DNA of 64,000 nucleotides from Actinomadura madurae (GCF_900115095.1 NZ_FOVH01000012.1:62001-126000), one strand, 5' to 3'; positions 16,652 to 24,797 are shown, counted from the first letter of the stretch. Program-made: numbers and translations. Notes: a model not told the origin generated them from the letters alone.

Positions 16652-18193
16652 TCAGCTGGGGCCTGCTTCGGAGCCGGACTCGCGTACTGGCGTGTCGAGG
16701 TTCCGGGGTTCGGGCTTGTCGCGGGTGGTGGTCCGTTGGGAGGACGGGACCGCGGCCGCGATGATGGCGGCGGCGAGGGCGATCAGGGCCGAGACGGTGA
16801 ACGCGGTTGTGTAGCCGGATTCCGTTGGTGGCGTGGTGCCGTCGCTGGTCGAGGCGGCGACGATGGCCACGGCGATCACGCTGCCCATCGCGCCGCCGAT
16901 GGTTCGCAGGATGGTGTTGATCCCGGTGGCCGCGCCGGTGTGCTCGGGAGGCGTGGCGGCGATGACGAGCGAGCCGAGGCTGCCGAACGCGAATCCGTAG
17001 GCGAGTCCCAGGACGGCTCCGCTGCCCGCGACGGTCGCGGGTTCGTCGTGGAAGTACGCGAGGCCGAGCAGCCCGGCGGTGGCAAGGACGGCGCCGACCT
17101 GGAACACGCCGCGCGCGCCGATCCGGCGAGTGAGGTGGGGCGCCATCGGTGCGGCGATGACCATGAAGAGCCCGATCGGGGCGATCAGGAGTCCGGTGCG
17201 GGACGCGCTGTACCCGAAGCCGTAGCCGAGTTCTGCCGGTGTCTGCGCGAACAGCGGTAGGAGCGTGACCGCAGCGAACATGCCCACAGCGATGACGACG
17301 GTGGCGACGTTGAGGGCGAGCAGGCGCCTGCCGACGAGGAGTTGCGGGGCGATCAGCGGTGCGGTCGCACGACGTTCGGCGATCAGGAACAGGGAGGCGA
17401 AGGTGATCGTGGCAGTCGCGAGGCCGAGGATCCGCGGCGATGACCAACCCCAGCCGCGTCCCTGGCTGACGGCGAGCAGGAGTGCGACCAGCGTCGCCGC
17501 CAGCAGAACTGCCCCTCGGACGTCCACAGCTTGGCGTGCCACACGCGGCGCCCGGGGCTCGGGAAAGAGGAAGGTTCCCGCGAGCGCGAGGACCGCGAGC
17601 CCGCCCACCAGCCAGAACACCGCGGTGAGTCCGGCGAGGTCGACGAGAGGGCCCGCCGCGACCAGGCCGAACGCTCCGCCAACGCCGAACATGGCGCTCA
17701 GGGCCACGATCAACCCAGGGAGCCGCGCGGCGGGGACGAGTCGGCGCGCGAGACCGAAGGCGCAGGGGAAGACCCCGCCGGCCAGACCTTGGACGATCCG
17801 TCCGGCCAGGATGCCGCCGTACCACCCGTTGGTGGTGCTGATCGCGGCGATCACGCTGCCGAGGATCAGGAGCACAAGGCCGGCGATGATGATCCGACGG
17901 TGGCCGTAGTGGTCACCGAGCCTTCCCGCGATGGGGGTGGCGACGGCGGACGCGAGCATGAACGAGGTGAGCAGCCACGTCGCCCCGGTCGCATCGGTGC
18001 CGAGTTCTCGGGCGAACCCTGCGAGCACCCCGACCACGATGGTCTGGGCCAGGGCGACCGCGAGCGCGGCGATGAGCAGGACCGGCGCGAGGACGCGGTC
18101 CGCCCGAGGTGCCGTGTCGCCCCCGGTCTCACGAAGGCCGAACCTGCGTGCGAGGTAGGCCGCGGTCGCGGCGAGTACGGCGACTACCCACAT
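16652..18193 (-). CDS. MFS drug/siderophore-type efflux transporter
   Basis: 513 aa, about 13-14 membrane helices, DHA2-like. The ATG overlaps the upstream gene's stop (TGATG). Motif A appears as AGRLGDHYGHRR after helix 2, followed by an arginine in the GRIVQGLAGG segment of helix 4. The short C-terminal tail is polar. The operon is preceded by a strong iron box, so export of an iron chelator or another iron-related compound is a reasonable inference. Generic drug efflux remains possible. A divergent TetR gene is the second candidate regulator. Confidence 0.88.
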   Translation of the reverse strand: MWVVAVLAATAAYLARRFGLRETGGDTAPRADRVLAPVLLIAALAVALAQTIVVGVLAGFARELGTDATGATWLLTSFMLASAVATPIAGRLGDHYGHRRIIIAGLVLLILGSVIAAISTTNGWYGGILAGRIVQGLAGGVFPCAFGLARRLVPAARLPGLIVALSAMFGVGGAFGLVAAGPLVDLAGLTAVFWLVGGLAVLALAGTFLFPEPRAPRVARQAVDVRGAVLLAATLVALLLAVSQGRGWGWSSPRILGLATATITFASLFLIAERRATAPLIAPQLLVGRRLLALNVATVVIAVGMFAAVTLLPLFAQTPAELGYGFGYSASRTGLLIAPIGLFMVIAAPMAPHLTRRIGARGVFQVGAVLATAGLLGLAYFHDEPATVAGSGAVLGLAYGFAFGSLGSLVIAATPPEHTGAATGINTILRTIGGAMGSVIAVAIVAASTSDGTTPPTESGYTTAFTVSALIALAAAIIAAAVPSSQRTTTRDKPEPRNLDTPVRESGSEAGPS

Positions 18194-18609
18194 CAGGCAT
18201 CCCCCTCGGCGGAGGCTCCCGCGAGCTGAGCCTGGGCCCATGCGGTCGCGGCTGCGACGTCGTCGGTGGCGAACGTCGGGCAGCCCCACATCTTGGCTCC
18301 GGCCCGGATCGCTTTCGCGTTGGTCGCCTGAGTCTCGGCCGAAACCACGAACGCCAGGCCACGGCACGTCTCTTTCAGCCTGGGGCGGAGTTGCTTGAGC
18401 ATCCGGATCCGCTCGCTCACACCCCCGATGCCCCTGGGACGTTCGGTGGTCGAAGGCATCTGGACCACAGCGGCGAACGCCTCGTGGCGGCCGCTCGCCT
18501 CGGTGAGGACGTCGGCGACGACGCGGGCGCCCTCCGCAGGCGCGAGGTCGCTCACATCCAGGTGCACCAGAGGCCACTGCTCCTCGGATGCCAGGTCGGG
18601 TTCGTGCAC
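18193..18609 (-). CDS. Unrecognised 138-aa protein, first gene of iron-box operon
   Basis: GTG start with GAGGAG just upstream. Predicted to be a soluble alpha/beta protein: strands WPLVHLDVSDL, FAAVVQMP and GLAFVVSA alternate with amphipathic helices, resembling a STAS/SpoIIAA-like fold. I do not recognise the family. It is coupled to the MFS gene by TGATG and sits 30 nt after the iron box, so it should be made under the same conditions as the exporter. Confidence 0.75.
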   Translation of the reverse strand: MHEPDLASEEQWPLVHLDVSDLAPAEGARVVADVLTEASGRHEAFAAVVQMPSTTERPRGIGGVSERIRMLKQLRPRLKETCRGLAFVVSAETQATNAKAIRAGAKMWGCPTFATDDVAAATAWAQAQLAGASAEGDA

Positions 18610-18638
18610 GGCTCACTCCTCACACCGCTCGACGATAC

Positions 18639-18657
18639 TTAGGGGAGCCTAACCTAT
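18639..18657. promoter_or_regulatory. Iron box (IdeR/DmdR/DtxR-type operator)
   Basis: TTAGGGGAGCCTAACCTAT matches 16 of 19 bases of the consensus TTAGGTTAGGCTAACCTAA (either base accepted at the centre). It is 30 nt upstream of the 18609 start. DtxR-family proteins loaded with Fe2+ bind such sites and repress. The box also lies in the shared intergenic region with the divergent TetR gene. Confidence 0.75.
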
Positions 18658-18665
18658 TTATTACC

Positions 18666-18700
18666 AATGGTCACTAAGTTCAGTGGCCTACGATCGGTGC
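18666..18700 (+). promoter_or_regulatory. Probable promoter for the TetR gene (leaderless)
   Basis: TACGAT at 18689-18694 is a fair -10 box and places the start of transcription at about 18701, exactly the GTG chosen for the TetR gene. The -35 is weak (TGGTCA, 18668-18673). The segment TCACTAAGTTCAGTG may hold the TetR operator. Inference from spacing only. Confidence 0.4.
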
Positions 18701-19261
18701 GTGCAGAGGAGGACCCGACCGCTGGGTCGGCCGGCGAAGCTGAGCCGTGAGGCGATCGTGGCCGCGGCCCTGGAGTGCGACCTGCGCACGGTGACGATGC
18801 GCGATCTCGCGGCACGCTTGGGCGTCTCGCATGCGGCGCTTTATCGATGGGTCGCCGACCGTGCCGAGCTGTTCGACCTCATCAGCGAGGTCATGGTCGA
18901 GCGGGTCCTGCCCACCTCGGAACCGACCCCCGAAACCTGGCGGGGCTGGTTGAGCGACCTGGCCTGGAAGATGCACGACGAGTTCCTCGCCGTGCCGGGA
19001 TACGCCGCCCACGTCGCGGCACCCCACCGGCACAACCCGGAGGCGTTCGCGCGCTTGCACGACAGCGTCGTCCGCGCCTTCACCGTCGCCGGGGCCTCGC
19101 CAGAAATGGCCCAGCAAAGCTGGTTCGTCTTCGGCCTGGGGGTGGTGCAATGGCTCGGCGCCCAACAGGCAGGCCACGACCTCGGCCCCGACAAGCCGCG
19201 CTTCGACCTGTTCCTGGACGTACTCCTACGCGGCCTACCCGCCCAAGACCCCTCAAGCTAA
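18701..19261 (+). CDS. TetR-family transcriptional regulator
   Basis: 186 aa from the GTG at 18701; an in-frame GTG at 18683 would add six residues. The HTH is at about residues 12-50 (REAIVAAALECDL, then MRDLAARLGVSHAALYRWV). The rest is a TetR_C-type ligand domain with two Trp-rich helices. It is divergent from the exporter operon and most likely represses it in response to an exported compound. No good Shine-Dalgarno precedes either start, in keeping with a leaderless mRNA. Confidence 0.88.
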   Translation: MQRRTRPLGRPAKLSREAIVAAALECDLRTVTMRDLAARLGVSHAALYRWVADRAELFDLISEVMVERVLPTSEPTPETWRGWLSDLAWKMHDEFLAVPGYAAHVAAPHRHNPEAFARLHDSVVRAFTVAGASPEMAQQSWFVFGLGVVQWLGAQQAGHDLGPDKPRFDLFLDVLLRGLPAQDPSS

Positions 19262-19405
19262 GCCTGTCTCGTAACGATGGAGTGGAGGCCTGTCCACGGG
19301 CCTGTGACCCGGTGGTCGGGTGCTGCGGAGCTCGTTCCTCCGCCTCTCGGTTCCAGCCGGCGGCTGGTGGATCATGGCTACTCGTCGGCCTGGCACGCTG
19401 TGGCA

Positions 19406-19939
19406 ATGAGTCGGACGACAGGCACCAAACCCGCCGAGATTGGCCCCGCGACGGTCGATGACCTCCCACAGATCGTCGAGATCCTGAACTACACGGCGGC
19501 GCACTCGGTCGCCAACCTCGTCAGCGAACCGACCAGCGTCGAGGAGCGCCGGGCTTGGTTTTCGCAGTTCTCCTCGGCCGGGCCCTATCGGCTGCTCGTC
19601 GCTCGGCGCGAAGGGCAGGTGCTGGGGTTCGCTGCCAGCCAGCGCTACCGGGAGCTCGACGCCTTTCGGGAGACCGTCGAGGTGAGCATCTCGCTGCGGG
19701 CAGAATGCCGGGGCCAGGGCATCGGCACCGCCCTCTACCGTGCCCTGTTCGACTCCGTCGACCATGAGCCGGTGCACGTTCTTCTCGCCGGGATCGCCCT
19801 GCCCAACGACGCGTCGGTCGCGCTGCACCGCAAGTTCGGCTTCACCGAGATCGGTGTGTTCCGCGAGTACGCCGTCAAGAACGGGCAGTACATCAGCTCG
19901 CTGTGGATGCAGCGCGTGGCCAGTCCGACGTCTGGCTGA
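19406..19939 (+). CDS. GNAT acetyltransferase, phosphinothricin acetyltransferase-like
   Basis: 177 aa. It starts IGPATVDDLPQIVEILNY like the Pat/Bar group. The acetyl-CoA loop is RGQGIGTALYRAL, followed by the GIALPNDASVALHRKFGF signature. Members acetylate phosphinothricin or methionine sulfoximine as a defence; others act on amino acids. The ATG at 19406 is used because the domain begins soon after; the frame is open upstream. Stands alone between the TetR gene and a transposase remnant. Confidence 0.85.
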   Translation: MSRTTGTKPAEIGPATVDDLPQIVEILNYTAAHSVANLVSEPTSVEERRAWFSQFSSAGPYRLLVARREGQVLGFAASQRYRELDAFRETVEVSISLRAECRGQGIGTALYRALFDSVDHEPVHVLLAGIALPNDASVALHRKFGFTEIGVFREYAVKNGQYISSLWMQRVASPTSG

Positions 19940-19987
19940 CGATCGGCGGCCCGACCCGATGACCTTGCCATGGAGCAGGCGATCAGT

Positions 19988-20320
19988 GTGGAGCGAGTCG
20001 AGTGGGTGCCGGTGTTCACGGGCCTGCCGGTCCGCCAGTTCCGCAAGCTGGTGCGGTCGTCGCAGGGCGGGGCGGTGAACAGACCGGCACGGTACGCCGA
20101 TGGGGGTTGCCGCTGGCCGACCAGGTGCTGCTGATCGCGGTGTACTACCGCACGAACCTGACGCTCAGGCAGGTGGCGCTGCTGTTAGGGGTGTCGAAGT
20201 CAGCCGCGCGCCGGGTGGTCGACCACCTGGCGCCACCGCTGGCACCGGCACCGGTCGCCCGGCCGCGAACGTGGCGTCCTGCACGCCAGCGGCGGGTTGT
20301 GTCGCTGGCGTCTGATCTAC
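19988..20320 (+). pseudogene. Broken IS5-family transposase N-terminus
   Basis: The frame from GTG 19988 gives VEWVPVFTGLPVRQFRKLV, the N-terminus of an IS5/DDE_Tnp_4 transposase. Near 20100-20110 the reading shifts to another frame, which continues WGLPLADQVLLIAVYYRTN and the HTH LRQVALLLGVSKSAARRVV. Homology then fades near 20320, before the DDE catalytic core. It is a decayed fragment. Its second frame runs on in phase into the gene at 20359. Confidence 0.7.
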
Positions 20321-20358
20321 TCCTTGCCAGGAAATCTGGCGCACTAGAGGAGAAGCCG

Positions 20359-20853
20359 GTGGGTGTGCTGACTGACTACTTTCGCGCGGCCGATGCGGAA
20401 GTAGTGGTGCAAGCGATGAAACGCTTGGATGGCGGTCCCCTTGTGGGCACCGGGTCGCCTGCCTTCGACGGAGTTGAGGCCAAGGGTGTGGATCCGGCCG
20501 TTGTCCTGGGGAAACTGATCGGGGCCATCAAACAGGTGCCGTGGAGCGTACGCCTCGTCGAGGACTCAGTTGTCTGGCCGACCACCCCGGCTCCTGGCCC
20601 GGAAGGCCCTTGGGAAGAAGACGACCCTTGGGCAACCGGGCCGTGGGTATCGGAGCTCGATAATGCGGCGCGGGATGCACTGGCGGGAGTGCACGATGCA
20701 GATGTATCGAAAGTGGTCGCCGAGTGGGTGCAAGCCGAGGAACTCCACGGAGCGCACGCCGATGACATGGAGCCACTGGCCACGGAGCTGATCCAACTAG
20801 CCAGACGAGCCCGAGACGCAGGAGACCACCTCTATTCCTGGGTATGCCTTTAG
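20359..20853 (+). CDS. Unrecognised conserved-type protein, 164 aa
   Basis: The GTG start is chosen because AGAGGAGAAG sits just before it and the sequence MGVLTDYFRAADAEVVV opens a clean domain. The protein is acidic, with a Pro/Glu/Trp-rich middle (PEGPWEEDDPWATGPWV) and a helical end (ELIQLARRARDAGDHLYSW). I recall similar actinomycete proteins of this size but no assigned function. The upstream transposase fragment is in the same frame with no stop between, so a longer fusion product is formally possible. Confidence 0.7.
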   Translation: MGVLTDYFRAADAEVVVQAMKRLDGGPLVGTGSPAFDGVEAKGVDPAVVLGKLIGAIKQVPWSVRLVEDSVVWPTTPAPGPEGPWEEDDPWATGPWVSELDNAARDALAGVHDADVSKVVAEWVQAEELHGAHADDMEPLATELIQLARRARDAGDHLYSWVCL

Positions 20854-20901
20854 GCTGTCACTCCGCTGATAACCGTGGTCATCTCGGCGCACCTTGCCGA
20901 G

Positions 20902-21080
20902 TCAGACGCCCTTCGCCCTGTCGACCACGCGGCGGAGACCGGACCGTGCGTGGACGTTCCGCCAGGTGATGTACCAGCCGCGACGGTCGCGGGTTCGTCG
21001 TCGGAACGCGCTCCATTCGTGTCCCGTGCAGACCTGTGCCTCCGGATGTGGCCGTTGTCACAGGTCGGGCACTGTCGCGG
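20902..21080 (-). pseudogene. Frameshifted remnant of a small zinc-ribbon-like protein
   Basis: One minus-strand frame gives RQCPTCDNGHIRR; shifting by one base near 21040 gives QVCTGHEWSAFRRR and then GWYITWRNVHARSGLRRVV to a stop at 20902. Joined, the cysteines (CPTC ... CTGH) look like a zinc ribbon followed by a basic tail. Neither frame alone has a good start. I do not recognise the family. The interval 20854-21414 has no intact gene. Confidence 0.3.
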
Positions 21081-21121
21081 TGCCGAGCAGCGTGGACCGG
21101 ATCAACAGCGGCCAGATTCGC

Positions 21122-21304
21122 TCAGCAGACTTCGATCGTGCCGCCACCGGCGTACTTGATGATCTCGATCGAATTGATCGGAGTGGCGTCGAATCCGCTC
21201 TCGCCGAGGTAATCGTTCGCGAACTGCGCGCCGCCGGTTTCATTCTTTTCATGGTCTTCCCTTTCGCAGACGCTGGTATCAACCCCAGCAGACGGTGGCC
21301 TCAT
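21122..21304 (-). pseudogene. RiPP-precursor-like peptide ORF, probably frameshifted at its start
   Basis: A 60-aa frame whose last 36 residues contain AQFANDYLGESGFDATPINS and end KYAGGGTIEVC followed by a stop. The small Gly-rich tail with a C-terminal Cys resembles linaridin-type precursors such as cypemycin, which ends in STICLVC. The best start, an ATG at 21252 behind AAGGGAAG, is one base out of frame: adding one A to its A-run would give a 43-aa peptide. No modification enzyme lies nearby. Tentative. Confidence 0.35.
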
Positions 21305-21414
21305 GTCTGCTTCACACCAGCCTCATTGGCCGGCAGGGAACCCACGGCAGGAGAGTAGGCGCAGGTCGGCGATTCGCGTCCGCGATGTCGGTCGGCCTCC
21401 TTTCGAGGGCTCTG

Positions 21415-22194
21415 TCACGGGCTTGACGGGGAAACGGAGTCGGTGACGTCCCAGATCTGCCCTGTGGCCTCGCCTGGAAGCCGGTCGAGCAGCGACCTCG
21501 CCGACTGTTCCGGGGTGATCAGAGAGCCTTCCGCGTGCAAGCGGCTGAACCGTTGGTGCAGGCCCGCGCCGATCTGGTCCGGATCCTGACCGCGGATCCA
21601 GGACTGCATCGCGGTGTCGACCGTTCCGGGGCGGAAGGTGTTGGCGGTGACACCGCTGCCGGCCAACTCGGCGGCGAGATTCACGGTGTGCGCCTCAAGA
21701 GCCGCCTTGCCGGTGACATAGGCGTTACCGCCGATCATGGATGCCGGGCGCGCGACGACGCCGCTGGAGACGTTGACGATACGACCCCAGCTGTGCTCGA
21801 TCATGGCGGGTAGCAGGGCGAACGTCAGCGAGGCGACGGCGACCACGTTGACGCCGATCGCGGCCGCCCACTCGGCGGAATCGACCTTGGAGCTCGGGCC
21901 GAGCGGCCACACGACGGCGGCGTTGTTGATGAGAACGTCCACGACCCCGAACTCGTCACGGGCACGTGCCGCGCACCGGGCGAGCTGGTCTGGATCCGCG
22001 ACGTCCGCCGGGATCACCGCGGCCGTGCCGCCGAGTTCGCGGATGGACGCGGCGCAGTCGGTGAGTTCGTCGTGCGAGCGCGCGACCAGTGCCACGCTGA
22101 CGCCCGTCCTGGCCAGTTCGAGCGCGATCGCCCGTCCGATGCCGCGTCCCGCGCCCGTCACCAGCGCTGTGCGGCCTTTCAGCGAAGTAGTCAT
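21415..22194 (-). CDS. Short-chain dehydrogenase/reductase
   Basis: 259 aa, classical SDR. Cofactor motif TGAGRGIG at about residues 13-20, NNAA instead of NNAG near 88, catalytic Ser in VNVSSG, and YVTGK with Tyr and Lys near 156-160. An Arg at the end of strand 2 (ALVARSHDE) suggests NADP(H). The ATG at 22194 is used; upstream residues in the open frame are not SDR-like. Substrate unknown. It lies 159 nt from the peroxiredoxin gene on the same strand. Confidence 0.92.
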   Translation of the reverse strand: MTTSLKGRTALVTGAGRGIGRAIALELARTGVSVALVARSHDELTDCAASIRELGGTAAVIPADVADPDQLARCAARARDEFGVVDVLINNAAVVWPLGPSSKVDSAEWAAAIGVNVVAVASLTFALLPAMIEHSWGRIVNVSSGVVARPASMIGGNAYVTGKAALEAHTVNLAAELAGSGVTANTFRPGTVDTAMQSWIRGQDPDQIGAGLHQRFSRLHAEGSLITPEQSARSLLDRLPGEATGQIWDVTDSVSPSSP

Positions 22195-22353
22195 GAATGG
22201 TTGGCGGCGGCGCCACGCCTCCGTCTTACCGTCCGATCGGATCGGAGTCGCGGCACGTCGGCCGTGGTGACCGGGGCACACGGCCGGATGCGGGTGGAAA
22301 ACGGGCGTTGTGCCGCGTTTCCGCCTGCTGAGGGCCGTGTGCCGCCGGGGTGG

Positions 22354-22836
22354 CTAACCGGCCGCGTGCTCCCGGATGTAACGGATCATGCCGGTCACGT
22401 CTTCGGGGACGAGCCGACCGATGGCTCCGCTGGAGTACACGCTGACGACGACCTTGCCGTCGCCGTCGAGTACGAAGCCCGTCGACTGAAGGTACTTCGG
22501 GTCCTGATTGACGAACGCGCCGGTCGCCGCGGCGATCTCGTCCGCGTCGACGCTGTGCCCGAGCGGGAAGGTCAGGCCGTGTTTGTCGGCCAAGGCCCGC
22601 GTAGTGGCCTCGTCCTCGACGGTGAGCGCCACGACCTTGGCGTCCAGTCCGTTGAGGGTTTCCTGGGCACGCTGGAAGGCGCGCAACTGCGCATTGCAGT
22701 ACGGGCACCAGTGCCCGCGGTAGTACAGGATGATGCCGAAGTGGCCCTGCAGGGGGTCGGGCAGCGCCAGCGAACCGCCACCGAGAGACGGAACCGTCAG
22801 TGACGGGAACCGGTCGCCCGGGTTGAGGAGCGGCAT
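22354..22836 (-). CDS. Peroxiredoxin (AhpC/TSA redoxin family)
   Basis: 160 aa, thioredoxin fold. The active site is YYRGHWCPYC (C44 and C47), a CxxC form instead of the usual single peroxidatic Cys with TxxC. The SGAIGR-type strand near the end matches Prx-like redoxins. It would reduce peroxides or alkyl hydroperoxides using cellular thiols. Possibly co-transcribed with the SDR downstream, though 159 nt separate them. Confidence 0.85.
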   Translation of the reverse strand: MPLLNPGDRFPSLTVPSLGGGSLALPDPLQGHFGIILYYRGHWCPYCNAQLRAFQRAQETLNGLDAKVVALTVEDEATTRALADKHGLTFPLGHSVDADEIAAATGAFVNQDPKYLQSTGFVLDGDGKVVVSVYSSGAIGRLVPEDVTGMIRYIREHAAG

Positions 22837-23199
22837 GCGAGGTGTCCTTTCAGTAGCGATGAACCTGCCGTCCGGGAACGTCGCCGTGCCCGTGTGCCGC
22901 CGGCCGGCAAAGATCGGGCGGTGACGGGTCCCTCCTCACCGGAGGCACCACGAGACGGTCCTCCGATCCAGTCGCCGCGATCACTTCGCGGATCGCGGCA
23001 CGGACGGTGGTCCTCATGGCGCTCCTCGGCCTTCGGACGGCAGTGAGCCGAACGAATGCTTAGCGCAGCCGAAGCGGGCCCGGCTTACGTGACATCCGCC
23101 AGAGCTCTCCCACGTTCGCGTTTCGTAAGATCAGTCGGCCTCCCTACCAGGAAGGGGCCGAGGAGAGCCGGTCCGCACCTGGCGCCGTAGGCTCGGATC
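22837..23199. other. Intergenic region, no gene recognised
   Basis: Divergent promoter region between the peroxiredoxin and the ECF sigma factor genes. No open frame with family resemblance was found. A short minus-strand frame beginning at the ATG near 23017 looks like chance. Confidence 0.5.
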
Positions 23200-23877
23200 A
23201 TGTCGCCATCGGAGCCGGCTGATACCGCAGAACGTGAGCCCACGCGCCGGCGGGCCGCGTGCCGGGACTCACACGACTGGGTGAGCGCGTTGACCGGCAC
23301 GGGATCGGTGCGTGAACAGGCGGTCGCGGATCTCCACGCTCTGCTGTTGCACGTCGCCCGGCGGAAGGCGTTCAGGCGGCGGGCGGCCCTCGGCGTCGAC
23401 GGGCCCGAGCTCGACGACCTGGCCTACCAGGCCGCGGCGGACGCGGTGGTCGCGATCATCGCGAAGGTTCGCGAGTTCCGAGAGGAGAGCCGGTTCACGA
23501 CATGGGCCTACAAGTTCGTCCTGCTCGAACTGGCCAACAAGATCGGACGTCATTTCTGGCAGCGGCGGACATGGCAGATGGAGCAAGAGGACTGGGACCG
23601 GCTGCCCGACCGGTTCGGACTCCGGCCGGAGGACCAGGCCGAGTGGCGGGATCTGGTCGCGGCTCTGCGCCGCGCGGTGGACGACGAACTGACCGAACAC
23701 CAGCGCACGATCTTCTCGGCCCTCGTGCTGGGCGGCGTGCCGGTGGACGCCTTGGCCGACAAGCTGGGAACGACCCGCAACGCTCTCTACAAGGCCCTGT
23801 TCGACGCACGGCGTAAACTGCGCGCGAACCTGGTCGCCAACGGGTATCTGACGCTCGACGAGGTGGAGCGATCATGA
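23200..23877 (+). CDS. ECF-type RNA polymerase sigma factor
   Basis: 225 aa. Region 2 is at about residues 45-120 (DDLAYQAAADAVVAIIAKVREF, shown as a span, and RFTTWAYKFVLLELANK). Region 4 is at about 160-215 with the helix-turn-helix PVDALADKLGTTRNALYKAL. The first about 30 residues are charged and disordered. It directs RNA polymerase to a small regulon. The stop overlaps the start of the next gene, which encodes its likely anti-sigma partner. Confidence 0.9.
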   Translation: MSPSEPADTAEREPTRRRAACRDSHDWVSALTGTGSVREQAVADLHALLLHVARRKAFRRRAALGVDGPELDDLAYQAAADAVVAIIAKVREFREESRFTTWAYKFVLLELANKIGRHFWQRRTWQMEQEDWDRLPDRFGLRPEDQAEWRDLVAALRRAVDDELTEHQRTIFSALVLGGVPVDALADKLGTTRNALYKALFDARRKLRANLVANGYLTLDEVERS

Positions 23878-24086
23878 GCGACTGGTCATCTCTGGAGCGG
23901 TTCCTGCGAACGGATCCGCTCGACGCGGGCTGCGCGGGTACCTTCGCTCTGCTCGACCTCTACGTGGAAGAACGCCTCGCTGGCGGCGATCCCGAAGAAC
24001 GCTTCCCCGGCGTCGCCGTTCACCTGCGAAGCTGTGACCCCTGCCTGGACGACTACGAAGGCCTGCTCGCCGCCGTCGAGACCTGA
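23874..24086 (+). CDS. Small zinc-type anti-sigma factor-like protein
   Basis: 70 aa. Start overlaps the sigma stop (ATGA). It ends with HLRSCDPCLDDYEGLLAAV, the H-x3-C-x2-C motif of ZAS/zf-HC2 anti-sigma factors, after one helix (FALLDLYVEERLAGG). There is no membrane segment and no further domain, so it is a minimal soluble version. Thiol oxidation or metal loss may release the sigma factor; this is inferred from the family. Confidence 0.75.
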   Translation: MSDWSSLERFLRTDPLDAGCAGTFALLDLYVEERLAGGDPEERFPGVAVHLRSCDPCLDDYEGLLAAVET

Positions 24087-24139
24087 CACCACCGGCCCGC
24101 CTCGCCGCCGTCAAAGCCGAGATCGCCGCGACTGGCAGG

Positions 24140-24640
24140 TCACCCCGCCGGATCCGCGCCTTCCCCTTGCGGACCCGCCCAGCCACAGGCTTCGGCGATG
24201 GCAGCCGGGTCCCAATAAAAGGGACGGCATTCGAGCATGCGCCCATCCCGAACGCTGATCAGCTGCAAGATCAACGTCTCCACCTCGCGGCCCGTGGCCC
24301 GGGCACGGAACCGCACCCGATTGCGTACCACGACGGTGTCCCCATCCTCCCAGTGCTGTTGCTCCAGGAACTCCATCGACTCCCAGACCTCACTGAACCG
24401 GGCCAGGAACCGCTCCATGCCGTCCCGGCCCCGCCACGTCCCGCTTCCCGTGAACGGCAGGCCCGGAGCCTGATGCAGCACCACCTCCGGATCCAGACAC
24501 GCGGCAGCCTGGTCATAGCTCGCCTTGCCCTGCCCGCCTGCGGCTACGTACGCCGCCTCAGCCGCGTAGAACTTCTCCATCACCGCCCACGCATCGCCTG
24601 ACACCCGTCCGTCTTCCGTCGAAGATTCCGTGGTCATCAC
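24140..24640 (-). CDS. SnoaL-like / NTF2-fold protein
   Basis: 166 aa. The NTF2-like cone fold is indicated by helix MEKFYAAEAAYVA, strands VVLHQAPGLPFTG, WRGRDGMERFLARF and the sheet VVVRNRVRFRARATGREVE. Such proteins include polyketide cyclases, isomerases and hydrolases, and many have no known activity. No polyketide genes adjoin it. It converges on the anti-sigma gene. Confidence 0.75.
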   Translation of the reverse strand: MMTTESSTEDGRVSGDAWAVMEKFYAAEAAYVAAGGQGKASYDQAAACLDPEVVLHQAPGLPFTGSGTWRGRDGMERFLARFSEVWESMEFLEQQHWEDGDTVVVRNRVRFRARATGREVETLILQLISVRDGRMLECRPFYWDPAAIAEACGWAGPQGEGADPAG

Positions 24641-24738
24641 CCGCTCCTCTCACCGGCAACACCCTGGAAACCCCGCCCCAACGGACTCGGTTGCACCCAC
24701 CCGACGCCCGACCGCTCCAACGGCCGCTCTACACGTAA

Positions 24739-24775
24739 AGCCGGGCGGGGACAGATCATCTGTCCCCGCCCGGCT
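24739..24775 (-). terminator. Long perfect hairpin, likely terminator
   Basis: An 18-bp perfect inverted repeat (left arm AGCCGGGCGGGGACAGAT, one base between the arms) lies after the small secreted-peptide gene. On the minus strand it is followed by CTTTACG, a weak U-run. It would stop transcription before the SnoaL-like gene. Confidence 0.65.
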
Positions 24776-24797
24776 CGAACTCGGTCCGCTTGACCGA

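Noticed and set aside
19262..19300. Possible insertion-sequence end (GCCTGTCTCGTAA)
   Set aside because: No matching inverted copy was found on the far side of the transposase fragment, so the element boundary is not supported.
21058..21282. ORF starting MKRMKPAARSSRT with a good ribosome site
   Set aside because: Although the start is good, the product is a run of Arg/Ser without structure; the adjacent frame carries the peptide-like sequence, so a frameshift is more likely.
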